Shown here piece after piece: positions 24,282 through 32,928 of a stretch of DNA of 64,000 nucleotides. The stretch spans positions 62,001 to 126,000 of the forward strand of contig CAYYOK010000001.1 of the NCBI GenBank assembly GCA_964473205.1, given 5' to 3'. The number at the start of each line of letters is the position of its first letter. Position 1 is the stretch's first letter. The notes beneath the pieces are model-generated. The model ran no database searches. It was not told where the DNA came from and saw nothing but the letters and a program-made list of their open reading frames with translations. Position numbers and translations under genes: made by a program. The stretch is from CAYMRL01 sp964473205. GTDB lineage: Bacteria > Deinococcota > Deinococci > Deinococcales > Trueperaceae.

Positions 24282-25124
24282 TCAGCTGAACGGATACGCC
24301 ACATCACAGGCGGGATCGTCAGCGGCGTGAGCGCCCCAGGTGGAGAAGTAGACCTCGCGCGGCGAGCCGGCGCAGACCTTGCCGTTGACCCGCAGCCAGG
24401 CGTCGACGGAGTCGTAGGCCTGGAGTATGTCCGGGAAGTCGAAAGCCTTCCTGGGCACGCGCACGAAGGCCTCCCGATGAGCCGGCTCGAGCCTGACGCG
24501 CGCCGAGCCGAACGGCTCGACGGGGGCGTGGACCGGAACGCACACCTCGACCGGTCCGTCGGAGTCCATCGACACGTGGCCGTGGAAGATGACGGTCATC
24601 GGTCCCGCCTTCAAACCTAGGCTCTCGACGTGCTGGTAGAGAGCCTTGGCGTTCCGTTCGATCACCGTGTCGAGAGCATCGACCAGCGTGCGCTCCTCCA
24701 GCGTCAGCAGCCTCTGCTCCGGAACCTCTCTGACCTCCACCTCGTACGTCATGCGTACCTCCTCGCGCAGCTGGGCGATGACGCGTTCGATGAGCACGCG
24801 CTGCATGCTCACCTCGGCCTCGACGCTGCGCCGATAGTCCTGCACGACCCGCACCGCCTCGCCCTCGCCCGCGCTCAGGACCCTGGCGATGGTGGCGAGA
24901 GGCATGTCCACCTGCCTGAGGTGGAAGACCAGCTTGGCGGCCTCCACCTGCTCGGGCCCGTAGTAGCGGTAGCCCGTGGCCTCGTCGACCTTGGCCGGCG
25001 TCACCAGCCCGAGCGCGTCGTAGAGCCGCAGGGCCTTGAGGCTCAGCCTCGTCGCTCGGGAGAAGGCGCCGATGGTCATGAGCCCGGCCGTCGTGGCGGT
25101 GCCAGTGGCGGTGTCGGTCGGCAT
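24282..25124 (-). CDS. MerR-family regulator with GyrI-like effector domain
   Basis: 280 residues. The N-terminal MerR HTH (MTIGAFSRATRLSLKALRLYDALGL, near 16-40) is followed by the wing (GYRYYG) and a long dimerisation helix. The C-terminal half (from about residue 130, MTYEVEVREVPEQRLL onward) is the GyrI-like/BmrR-type small-molecule-binding domain. Such proteins sense hydrophobic drugs and usually control an efflux pump. No pump is adjacent on the same promoter. ATG 25124 is chosen from the promoter geometry; the ATG at 25142 would lie upstream of the expected transcription start. Confidence 0.88.
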   Translation of the reverse strand: MPTDTATGTATTAGLMTIGAFSRATRLSLKALRLYDALGLVTPAKVDEATGYRYYGPEQVEAAKLVFHLRQVDMPLATIARVLSAGEGEAVRVVQDYRRSVEAEVSMQRVLIERVIAQLREEVRMTYEVEVREVPEQRLLTLEERTLVDALDTVIERNAKALYQHVESLGLKAGPMTVIFHGHVSMDSDGPVEVCVPVHAPVEPFGSARVRLEPAHREAFVRVPRKAFDFPDILQAYDSVDAWLRVNGKVCAGSPREVYFSTWGAHAADDPACDVAYPFS

Positions 25125-25130
25125 GTCATG

Positions 25131-25161
25131 AGGGTGAGGCATGCCCTAAGGGTAGTGTCAA
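25131..25161 (-). promoter_or_regulatory. MerR-type promoter with 19-bp spacer and dyad
   Basis: Minus strand: TTGACA (25161-25156), a 19-bp spacer, and CACCCT (25136-25131), six bases before the ATG at 25124. The overlong spacer contains the dyad CCCTnAGGG (25144-25152). This is the classical MerR-activated promoter geometry and implies autoregulation. Confidence 0.6.
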
Positions 25162-25196
25162 GGACCTGCCGAGAGGACGGCTTGGGCTGCTGCGAC

Positions 25197-27869
25197 TCAG
25201 TCTCGGCGCGCCGCTCCGAGCGTCGCATCCAACGCCGCGAGCTCCGGCTCGAGCCTCAGCCGCAGCTCTCCCGGTTCGGGCAGCGGCGGGTCCGGGTACG
25301 CCTGCGTCGGGCCGAGATCGAAGGGTGTCAGCGGGACGCCGGCCGCGGTCAAGGCCGGCCCTAGCGCTTTCATCGGTCCGGTCTCGCTGTCGCTGGTGGT
25401 GAGGATCACCCGGTCGCGGCCGCGCGTCAGCGCGACGTAGAGGAGGCGCTTGAGCTCCTCCGCCTCGCGCCGCTTCCGGCGTTGGTGGAGCAGCTTGTGG
25501 AGCACGGGTTCGCTGGCATCGCCGGCCCCGCCGACTTCACCGACCTCGCCGGCCTCACCCTCGGCGAGAGACACCCTGAGACTGACCCCGCACCCGGCCT
25601 CGAAGATCACCGCGCCAGGGCCGGACCGGTTGCCCTCGTAGCTCAGGTCCGCCACGATCACGACCGGCCATTCGAGGCCCTTGCTCCGGTGGATCGTCAT
25701 CAGCGCGACGGCGTCGCCGGCCTGCAGGGGTGGCCGCGACACCTCGATCTCGGCGAGCAGAAGCTGCCTGAGCTGACGGTTGATCGCGAACGCGTCGCCG
25801 TGGGTCGATTCGATCGCCCGCACCAGAGCGGCGAAGCCGCGCCAGTCGGCCAGCCGCCGGCGGCCGCTGGGGAGGTTCGCGATCACAGCGCTGTAGCCGG
25901 TCGCCTCGTCGAGGTCCTGCAGCAGGCGGCTCGGCGCCAGCTGCCAGCGACGGGCCACCAGCGCCGTCAGCGCAACCGCGGCGCGCACCAGCTGCAGGTC
26001 CTCGCCCTGAGCTCCCGAACTCCCGGCGGCCATGCGTTCGAGGCCCGCCCACCACCTCTCGTCCTCATCGAGCGAGAGCACGAAGCGCCGCAGCGCCCGG
26101 TCGTCGACCGCGAAGAACGGGCTCCTCAGCACCGCGGCCAGGGCGATGTCGTCGGTCGGGTCGGCGAGCAACCTCATGACCGCCAGCCCGTCCTTGGCCT
26201 CGCGCGTCGCAAGCAGGTCGCCGCCGCCGGTGTCGACGGCCGGCACGCCCAGCGCCGGCAGCACCTGCGCGTAGGCCTCGAAGGGCGCGTAGCCGCGGGT
26301 GAGGATCGCGATGTCGCCGAAGCGCACCGGCCTATGGCCGCCCAGCTCGGCGTCGAAGACCGGGTAGCGGCTGTCGACGAGCTCGCGGATCAGCCTGCCT
26401 ATCTCGTAGGCCTCGCTCAGGCGGCGCTTGGCGCTGACGACGCGGCCATCCGTGACAAGCGCGTGGAAGCTCAGGTGCGGGTCGCTGCCGGCGGCGGGTC
26501 GTCTGACCGCGCTGACGCTCTGGTGCAGGTCTCCCAGCAGCAGAGGGAAGACGCCCTCGAAGGCCTCGACGAGAGCCGTGTGCGAGCGGAAGCTCTGCGA
26601 GAGGGTCACCAGCTCGCCGCCGCGCCCTTCGATCGTCTGCCGGTAGCTGCGGAACACGCCGACGTCCGCGCCGCGGAAGCCGTAGATGGCCTGCTTCTCG
26701 TCTCCCACGACCGTCGTGACGGCAGCGCTCTCCAGGTGGCGCAGCAGCCGCGCCTGCACCGGGTTGGTGTCCTGGAACTCGTCGACTAGCAGCGCGCGCC
26801 AGCGCTCGGCGTAGTGAGCTCGCACCTCCTCGTGCTCGAGCGCCCTGAGCGCGTGCCGCTCCAGGTCAGCGAAGTCGAGCACGCGCCCCTCCACCTTGAC
26901 CTCTTCCAGCCGCTGCCTGACCTCCTCGAACGCCTGCCGCAAGGCAGGGGTCGCGGCGGCCAGCGCGTCGTCGGCCGGGCCCCATGCGAGCGTCACGAGC
27001 CCTTCGCCGCAGGCCTCGGTGATCAGGCCCTTGACCGACCTGAGCGCCGCCCTCAGCTCCTCCAGCCCTCCGAGCGGCCAAGCGCCCTTCTTGCCGGCGT
27101 TGGTGCGGAAGGTCTTGACGAGCTCTAGAGCGGCCGCCGCCGCCCGCGCCTCGAACGCGTCCATCGCGGCGAGGCAGGCGCGCCTGGCCAGCTCGCCCAG
27201 GTCGTTAGGGTCTGCGGCTGAGCCTGCGAGGCCCGTCAGCGCGGCGCGGCCGGCCGGCCACTCCGCGCTCCTCAGGACGGCGTCGTACGCCGCGTCGACC
27301 TCGCTGTCGAGCAGGGCTCGCCAGTCGTCAGGGCCGCTCCGCAGCGCCTCCTCCGCCACCACCGGATCGTCGAGCAGCGCTACGAGCGCGCTGCGCAGGA
27401 GCGCAACGGGTAGACGGTCGTGCACCTCCTGCGGCAGCCGGGCTATGGCCTCTTCGAGGCGCGCGCTCTTCCACACGGTGCGCTCGAGGTCGTCGAGGAC
27501 GCGGAAATCGGCCGGCACCCCGGCGCGCTCTGGATGCTCGCGGCAGACGCGAGCGGCCAGGGCGTGGATGGTGCTGATCGGTGCCGCTTCCAGCTCGGCG
27601 AGAGCGCGGCGGTTGCCGGGACGCTCCATCCTGACCAGCGTCCGGATGCGCGACCGCAGCTCCGCCGCGGCCTTCTCGGTGAACGTAACGGCCACGACCT
27701 GCAGCGGCGAGAGCCCTGCGTCGAGGTGGTGCAGGTAGCGGTGAGCCAGCATCTTGGTCTTGCCGGTGCCGGCGCCTGCCACCACGGCGACCGAGCCGGG
27801 CGCGAAGGCGGCGCGCGCCTGCTCCGACGTCAGGCCCGCGCCGAGAGAGACGTCTCTGGCGTCACTCAC
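25197..27869 (-). CDS. UvrD/AddA-like ATP-dependent helicase, no nuclease domain
   Basis: 890 residues of superfamily 1A helicase. Motif I is VVAGAGTGKTK (about 30-40), motif II DEFQDTNP (near 395), motif III YGFRGAD, motif IV in LSQSFRSH, motif V MTIHRSKGLEWPVV (near 770) and motif VI LLYVALTRGRDR (near 850). It ends some 40 residues beyond motif VI, so the C-terminal nuclease domain of AddA is absent. The GTG start at 27869 overlaps the end of the upstream nuclease gene by eight bases, so the two are probably subunits of one DNA-end-processing complex. The alternative upstream start is inside that gene. Confidence 0.85.
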   Translation of the reverse strand: MSDARDVSLGAGLTSEQARAAFAPGSVAVVAGAGTGKTKMLAHRYLHHLDAGLSPLQVVAVTFTEKAAAELRSRIRTLVRMERPGNRRALAELEAAPISTIHALAARVCREHPERAGVPADFRVLDDLERTVWKSARLEEAIARLPQEVHDRLPVALLRSALVALLDDPVVAEEALRSGPDDWRALLDSEVDAAYDAVLRSAEWPAGRAALTGLAGSAADPNDLGELARRACLAAMDAFEARAAAAALELVKTFRTNAGKKGAWPLGGLEELRAALRSVKGLITEACGEGLVTLAWGPADDALAAATPALRQAFEEVRQRLEEVKVEGRVLDFADLERHALRALEHEEVRAHYAERWRALLVDEFQDTNPVQARLLRHLESAAVTTVVGDEKQAIYGFRGADVGVFRSYRQTIEGRGGELVTLSQSFRSHTALVEAFEGVFPLLLGDLHQSVSAVRRPAAGSDPHLSFHALVTDGRVVSAKRRLSEAYEIGRLIRELVDSRYPVFDAELGGHRPVRFGDIAILTRGYAPFEAYAQVLPALGVPAVDTGGGDLLATREAKDGLAVMRLLADPTDDIALAAVLRSPFFAVDDRALRRFVLSLDEDERWWAGLERMAAGSSGAQGEDLQLVRAAVALTALVARRWQLAPSRLLQDLDEATGYSAVIANLPSGRRRLADWRGFAALVRAIESTHGDAFAINRQLRQLLLAEIEVSRPPLQAGDAVALMTIHRSKGLEWPVVIVADLSYEGNRSGPGAVIFEAGCGVSLRVSLAEGEAGEVGEVGGAGDASEPVLHKLLHQRRKRREAEELKRLLYVALTRGRDRVILTTSDSETGPMKALGPALTAAGVPLTPFDLGPTQAYPDPPLPEPGELRLRLEPELAALDATLGAARRD

Positions 27870-30723
27870 CGGCGGCTCCCTGCGCGTCGGCCCGGGCTGC
27901 CAGCTTGCGTCCCAGACGCGGCCCGCGCCGGCATACCAGGTCGTAATCGCAGTAGGCGCAGACCTTCTGCTCGCTGTCGGGCTCGACGGGGAAGCTGCCG
28001 TCCGCAAGGTGCCGCCTGAGCCTCGCCATCAGCGCCTCGAGCTCCGCGTCGTCGATGCTCGCCTCGGCGATCGTGGTAGCGCCGTTGAGCGAGAAGTAGC
28101 GCGCGCTCCTCACCGGTAGGCCGGGAGCCAGTTCCGGGGCGGCGGTCTCGACGTAGAGGGGTAGCTGCACGTCGAGCGTCGGTTTGCCGGAAGAGTCCTT
28201 CGCGCCCAGAGGTTTGCTCTTGCCTAGCTTGTAGTCGGTGAGCACGAGGGCGCGCTCCTCGCCCTCGCCCGCCTCGCTCGCCGTCACGGCGTTCGTTGCA
28301 GCGTTCGTCAAGGTGCTCGTCACGGTGTCGATGCGGTCGACGAAGCCCGTGACGTCGAGGCCGCGCCAGGTCCCCGAGAACTCGGCTTCTGTGAGCAACA
28401 CGCTGGAGCCGTCCAGCAGGAAGTCCGGCGCGCAGACCGCCTCGGTCAGCGTCCTCAGATGCGCGGGACGCTGCCGTGGCCAGGTGGGCGTGGCCGGCGT
28501 TCCGACGATGGCCTCGGCGCGTGCGAACGCGCCAGGCAGGTGCTCGAGGACGGCTCGCCTCAGGCTGTCGCTGTCCCCGGTCTCCGTGCCGGCTTGCGCC
28601 GCCTGGACCGCCAACTGCAGGGCCTTGTGGAACAGGCTGCCGATGGTGGCGGGCCCGGCCTCGTCCTCCTTCTCGCCCGGCTCCCTGAGCTTCAGGAGCC
28701 GCTGGGAGAACCAGCGGAACGGGCACTGCCCCAAGGTCAGGAGCTGGGTGGCGCTGTACGTCCTGCGCTCGAGGGGCAAGGACGTCTCGCTCTCGCCTAC
28801 AGAGCCGATCACCCCGTCGAAGCCGTCGGGAGGAGCCGCGCTCTCTCGCGTCAGCTCGACCCGCCACGCTCGCGCCGCAGGGTGGTCGCCTTCCGCGCCC
28901 TGCAGGGTCAGGGCGAGCCTCTCGGGCTCGCTGGCGGTGGCGCGCGCCGGCACCGGCTCGATGGTCAGCCCGAGCGACGCGAAGTAAGGGCTCGCGAGCT
29001 GCTCGCGCCCTTCGAGCAGCTCCGGGTAGCTGATGCTCAGGGACCCTCCGGCAGCGAGAAGAACGGGCAGGAACGAGAGGACCTCGCGCTCCGCCGCCTC
29101 GGGCGCGTCCTCGAGCGGAAGCCCGGCCGCCCTCAAGGCGGCGCGCTCGAAGAAGTCGAGCATCGGATCGTCGGAGACGGGGGCAGGCAGCACGCCCTCG
29201 GCGGCGCCCAGGACGAACACGTGCCGGTAGCTGGCGCCGGCGATCGCCAGCGGGCTGTGGAGCTCGACCCCGCGCGTCCACTGCGAGTCGGCCGGGGCCT
29301 CGTGGAGCTCGAGAGCGTCGCCGAGCTCGGCGATGAACTCACCGCGCCCGAGCTCCGCCGCCCTCATCTCGGGTCGCTCGAGCGCCGCGCGCAGCTCGCG
29401 CCACGACTGGTCCTCGCGCTGGCTCGAGTGGATGTGGCGCAGCGCGCCGAGCCCTTCGACCGTGCGCTCGAGCAGCTCCAGGTAACCGCCGTACGTGGCC
29501 GTACGCGGCCAGTCGAGCGCGGCCAGCGCTTCGACTCCGGGCACGGCCTCGCGCCATCCTGGGAGGCCTTCGGGCCGTCGCTCGCGCACGATCCGCCACG
29601 CGTCGGCGCCGAGCAGCCTCACGAAGCGGTGCGACAGGAGCCTGGCCGTGAGCTCGTACGGCAACCCCTCCGCGACGACCTCCGCCAGCAGCGCGAGGAA
29701 CCCGCCCACCCGCGCGCGTCTCAGCGGCACGGTGTAGGAGAGCGTCAGCGGCACCCGGTACTCCCGCGCGACCGCCGCCAACAGGGGTCCGTACAGGTCC
29801 TCGTCGCGGGCTACCAGCACGATGTCGGAGGCGCTGACTCCGCTCGCCAGCAGCGATTTCACGCGGCCGAGCACGAACCTCGCTTCCTCTTCCTGGTCGC
29901 CGGCGCGCCAGCCGGAGGCGCCCGCGAGCTGCGGGGTGATGGCAGGATCGGGGTCCGCGCTTCCTTGCGCGGGCCACAGGCGGCGTCCGAGCTCCACGCC
30001 GAGCCTAATGTCGCGAGTAGGCTCCCTGCTGACGCTCCAACCCAGCGCGGCCAGATGCTCGGCGACGATGTCACTGGACCCGAAACCGTGTGGCAGGACG
30101 ACGACGCTGCCAGGCGCCGCCAGGGCGTCGACGAACCTCAGCTCGTCGAAACCCAGCCGGGAGTAGCCGTAGACCAAGACCCTCCGTGCGTCTGCGATCT
30201 GGTCGGCGGCGCGCCACAGGCTCTCGGCCGGATCGACGCTGGCGGTTCGCGCCAAGACCTCGCGGTAGCGCCTCGTAACCGTGAGGAGCAGCTGGGCGCG
30301 CGCACCGAGGCTCGGCGCGCTTCTCGCCAGCTCGGCCTCGACCTCCGCGCGTCCTAGCCCTGCGCGCAGCAGCTCCCTCACCGCTGGGGCCAGGGCGCGG
30401 GACAAGCCGCGAACGTCGTTCGTCGCATCCGTCTCCGCGAGCGCCTGGCGCAGCGCGGCGACCTGGGCCTCGGGCGTGGCGCGCCACAGGCCGGCCCGGT
30501 TCACCAGGTAGCGGGTCGCGGTCTCTTGCAGGCTCAGGTGCTCCGCAGCGGGGCCGGCGAGCGCGTTCGCCGCCCGCTCGTTGGGCGTCAGGACGAGCTG
30601 CCCGCTGAGCAGACGCTGGGCGGTGGCCAGCGGGTCCGCGCTGAGGACCAGCTGGCGGCTGTCCTGCGCCGCCGTGGGTTCTGGCGCGGGCTTTGGCATC
30701 TGCTCTGGCATGGGCTCTGACAT
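27862..30723 (-). CDS. AddB-like PD-(D/E)xK nuclease subunit with Fe-S cluster motif
   Basis: About 953 residues. The N-terminal part is an inactive helicase-like fold (LVLTPNERAAN, no Walker A lysine seen). A C-terminal PD-(D/E)xK nuclease domain has a conserved His in IGSLFHKALQ and LVLTDYKLG as the D-x-K core. A first Cys in GQCPFRW and C-x2-C-x5-C in VCAYCDYDLVC match the four-Cys iron-sulfur staple of AddB and related nucleases. ATG 30723 is chosen; the frame extends to a TTG at 30822, which would leave little room for divergent promoters. It probably works with the helicase encoded next in recombination repair. Confidence 0.8.
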   Translation of the reverse strand: MSEPMPEQMPKPAPEPTAAQDSRQLVLSADPLATAQRLLSGQLVLTPNERAANALAGPAAEHLSLQETATRYLVNRAGLWRATPEAQVAALRQALAETDATNDVRGLSRALAPAVRELLRAGLGRAEVEAELARSAPSLGARAQLLLTVTRRYREVLARTASVDPAESLWRAADQIADARRVLVYGYSRLGFDELRFVDALAAPGSVVVLPHGFGSSDIVAEHLAALGWSVSREPTRDIRLGVELGRRLWPAQGSADPDPAITPQLAGASGWRAGDQEEEARFVLGRVKSLLASGVSASDIVLVARDEDLYGPLLAAVAREYRVPLTLSYTVPLRRARVGGFLALLAEVVAEGLPYELTARLLSHRFVRLLGADAWRIVRERRPEGLPGWREAVPGVEALAALDWPRTATYGGYLELLERTVEGLGALRHIHSSQREDQSWRELRAALERPEMRAAELGRGEFIAELGDALELHEAPADSQWTRGVELHSPLAIAGASYRHVFVLGAAEGVLPAPVSDDPMLDFFERAALRAAGLPLEDAPEAAEREVLSFLPVLLAAGGSLSISYPELLEGREQLASPYFASLGLTIEPVPARATASEPERLALTLQGAEGDHPAARAWRVELTRESAAPPDGFDGVIGSVGESETSLPLERRTYSATQLLTLGQCPFRWFSQRLLKLREPGEKEDEAGPATIGSLFHKALQLAVQAAQAGTETGDSDSLRRAVLEHLPGAFARAEAIVGTPATPTWPRQRPAHLRTLTEAVCAPDFLLDGSSVLLTEAEFSGTWRGLDVTGFVDRIDTVTSTLTNAATNAVTASEAGEGEERALVLTDYKLGKSKPLGAKDSSGKPTLDVQLPLYVETAAPELAPGLPVRSARYFSLNGATTIAEASIDDAELEALMARLRRHLADGSFPVEPDSEQKVCAYCDYDLVCRRGPRLGRKLAARADAQGAAGE

Positions 30724-30832
30724 CGGTTCTGTCGCGACCTCGGGCTCGCGGATCGGCGGCTCTGTGCCTTCGAGAAGCCAGCCGCCCGACTCCCGCGTGG
30801 TGTAGTTGGCACAGCCTAGCAAGGGGGTAGTC

Positions 30833-31372
30833 GTGGCGAGGTTGCTGTTGATCCTGCTGGTGATGGTCGTGGTGGCGGTGCTGCTGGGGCGCTTCGTCGG
30901 CAGGGCGAGACCAGGCGTGGCGACCCCCAGCCGACCGACGTTCCCTTACCGCCGCCGTAAGGTGCTCTTCTCCGCCGCGGAGCGCTCGTTTCTCGGGATA
31001 CTCGACCGGGAGGTCGAAGGCCGCTACCGCGTCTTCGGCAAGGTGAGGCTTTACGACGTGCTCGACGTCATCGGAGCCGTGTCGAGCTCCGAGCGCAAGG
31101 CGGCGTTCAACAGGGTGGTGCAGAAGCACGTCGACTTCGTCCTGTGCCGTCCCGACGACCTGAGCATCGTGGCAGTCATCGAGCTCGATGACGGGAGCCA
31201 CGAACGAGCGGGCCGCCAAGAGCGCGACCTATTCGTGGAAGCCGCCTGCCGAGCGGCCGGCCTGCCGTTGCTGCGTTTCCCGGTCAAGGCCTCCTACACT
31301 GCAGCCGAGGTGCGCGCGGCCCTGGCCGTGCTGGAGGAGCCGATCGAGGTCATCGCGCCGGCGGAGGCATGA
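30833..31372 (+). CDS. membrane-anchored DUF2726 protein (restriction-endonuclease-like fold)
   Basis: 179 residues. An N-terminal helix (LLLILLVMVVVAVLLGRFV, residues 3-22) anchors it. The rest is a DUF2726 domain: FSAAERSFLGIL, KVRLYDVLDV, a conserved VDFVLCRPDD and AVIELDDGSHER, then CRAAGLPLLRFPVK. The D...E-x-D pattern in FVLC..IELDD resembles the PD-(D/E)xK core of Vsr-like nucleases. The role is not known. GTG 30833 is selected for the AGGGGG five bases upstream. The stop overlaps the following ATG (ATGA). Confidence 0.75.
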   Translation: MARLLLILLVMVVVAVLLGRFVGRARPGVATPSRPTFPYRRRKVLFSAAERSFLGILDREVEGRYRVFGKVRLYDVLDVIGAVSSSERKAAFNRVVQKHVDFVLCRPDDLSIVAVIELDDGSHERAGRQERDLFVEAACRAAGLPLLRFPVKASYTAAEVRAALAVLEEPIEVIAPAEA

Positions 31373-31926
31373 CAGAGGTGGCGAAGGAGTTGCGAAGCAT
31401 GGACGAGCTGACGAGAAAGCCGGGCGCCGACGAGATGCCCGAGTACTTCACCCGCTACGTCGATCTGGTGGAGCCGGGCGACATAAGGGACGTGCTGGAG
31501 CGCCAGGGCGCGAGCGCGCTGGCGACGCTGCGCTCGCTTCCCGCGAACCTCGTGTCCTACAGCTACGAGCCTGGCAAGTGGACCGTGGGCGAGGTGGTGA
31601 GCCACCTGAGCGATACCGAGCGCGTGTTCGCGTACCGGGCGTTCTGGTTCGCTCGCGGCCTCGAGGCGCCGCTGCCCGGCTTCGGTCAGGACGAGGCGGT
31701 CGCGGCCTCGGGGGCCAGGGAGCGAAGGCTGGACAGCCTGCTCGAGGAGTTCGAAGCCGTCAGGCGCGCGACGACCACTCTGTTCCGAGGGTTGCCGGCG
31801 GAGGCGTGGTCTAGGCGCGGCACAGCCAACCAGGTCGAGTACACGGTCAAGGCGCTGGCGTTCGTCATGGCTGGGCACGTGACGCATCACCTGAAGCTTC
31901 TAGACGAGCGCTACCTGGGCAGATGA
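31369..31926 (+). CDS. DinB-family protein
   Basis: 185 residues with DinB_2-like layout. GKWTVGEVVSHLSDTERVFAYR around residue 75 gives the first metal His, and MAGHVTHHLKLLDER at the C terminus gives the second and third (H-x3-H). It belongs to the four-helix hydrolase/transferase superfamily with no specific substrate. The ATG overlaps the upstream stop codon, so it is translationally coupled to the DUF2726 gene. A second ATG at 31399 is also possible. This is one of three DinB-type proteins in the window. Confidence 0.82.
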   Translation: MTEVAKELRSMDELTRKPGADEMPEYFTRYVDLVEPGDIRDVLERQGASALATLRSLPANLVSYSYEPGKWTVGEVVSHLSDTERVFAYRAFWFARGLEAPLPGFGQDEAVAASGARERRLDSLLEEFEAVRRATTTLFRGLPAEAWSRRGTANQVEYTVKALAFVMAGHVTHHLKLLDERYLGR

Positions 31927-31993
31927 GAAGCCATGCCGCGGCGCGAACGAGCGCTGGGTCCGCCGGGTCGGGCTCTCGGGACGAGAAGTCACG

Positions 31994-32037
31994 AGTGGCC
32001 ACATGGTGGTGCCATAGTGACCACATGGTGACCACAG
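31994..32037 (+). repeat. tandem 22-bp repeat directly before the DUF4180 gene
   Basis: Two adjacent 22-bp units (31994-32015 and 32016-32037) share an AGTG-r-CCACATGGTG core. The first also contains the palindrome GTGGCCAC. The repeat ends 12 bases before the ATG at 32050, where an operator or translational control site might sit. Confidence 0.55.
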
Positions 32038-32049
32038 ATGGGAAGGGCG

Positions 32050-32409
32050 ATGAAGCTTGAGGCCGTGACACCCGACGGACGCGTCGCTGCGCTGGTGGAT
32101 CCCGGCATTGTGATCTCCACCGGGCGAGACGCGATCGACCTGGTCGGCGACGCCAGCTACCAGGAGTACGAAGCGGTCTTGCTTGAGGCCGATCAGTTGT
32201 CGCCCGAGTTCTTCGACCTCAGTAGCGGCCTGGCCGGCGAGGTGCTGCAGAAGTTCAGCAACTTCCGGATGCGGCTGGCGATAATCGGCGACTTTCGTGA
32301 CGTAACCAGCGAGAGCCTGCGCGCCTTCATTCGCGAGTCGAACCGAGGAGGGCAAGTGGTGTTCGTGCGGGACAGAGCCGAGGCCCTGGCCTCGCTGGGG
32401 AAGAGGTGA
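32050..32409 (+). CDS. DUF4180-type protein (STAS-like fold)
   Basis: 119 residues, which is the usual length for DUF4180. Matching features include the early LVDPGIVISTGRDAIDLVGDA, LSPEFFDLSSGLAGEVLQKFSNFRMRLAIIGDF near the middle, and the C-terminal SLRAFIRESNRGGQVVFVRDRAEAL. No enzyme activity has been assigned to this family as far as I know. ATG 32050 has GGAAGGG upstream; an ATG at 32038 would add four residues. The gene stands in a short plus-strand cluster with DinB-type proteins. Confidence 0.75.
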   Translation: MKLEAVTPDGRVAALVDPGIVISTGRDAIDLVGDASYQEYEAVLLEADQLSPEFFDLSSGLAGEVLQKFSNFRMRLAIIGDFRDVTSESLRAFIRESNRGGQVVFVRDRAEALASLGKR

Positions 32410-32413
32410 GGCG

Positions 32414-32905
32414 GTGAGCCTGCTTCAGAAGCTGATCGGCGCCGGCTTGCGGCCGCGCGTCAGAGGCAAGGCGCGCGGCAAGAGCCTCGAGCAGCTGGCC
32501 GCGCAACTGGTAGCTAGCTTCGAGCGGCTCGAGCCGCTTTACGCGCGCGCCCTGGACACGGCCGGCAACCGCGAGGCGTTCAACCACTGGCTCGGCATCG
32601 AACGCTGGAGCCAGAGCCGCCTGCAGGTCGCGCGTGGAGCCGGGCTGACGATGGACAAGTACCACGGCTACCGGCTGCCCGAAGGGACCTCGCTCGCCGA
32701 GTTGACCGAGGCGTTCCGCCAGACGCGTCAGGCGAGCATCGCGCTCGCCAAGGAGCTCGCAGCGGAGGGTATCGACCCCTCGTTGAAGATCCCCTCGAAC
32801 GACCTGGGAGAGCTGAGCGTGGCCGAGTGGTTCGAGTACATCGACGACCACTCGTCGCGCGAGCGCATCAGGCTTCGGCTGGCACCGGCTGCGAACGGGG
32901 CCTAG
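32414..32905 (+). CDS. small DinB-like helical protein
   Basis: 163 residues, predicted mostly helical. FNHWLGIERWSQSRLQ near residue 55 and the C-terminal LSVAEWFEYIDDHSSRERIRLRL look like DinB-fold helix ends with His residues, but the metal triad is less clear than in the genes at 10020 and 31369. Start is GTG at 32414, four bases after the DUF4180 stop, with GAGGTGAG just upstream. The function is unknown. Confidence 0.6.
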   Translation: MSLLQKLIGAGLRPRVRGKARGKSLEQLAAQLVASFERLEPLYARALDTAGNREAFNHWLGIERWSQSRLQVARGAGLTMDKYHGYRLPEGTSLAELTEAFRQTRQASIALAKELAAEGIDPSLKIPSNDLGELSVAEWFEYIDDHSSRERIRLRLAPAANGA

Positions 32906-32928
32906 GCTCTAGTCGAGCCGCTGGCGGC

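Noticed and set aside
30724..30822. TTG start giving 33 more residues to the AddB-like protein
   Set aside because: It would leave ten bases between divergent genes and the added residues are not recognisable. It remains possible, so I note it.
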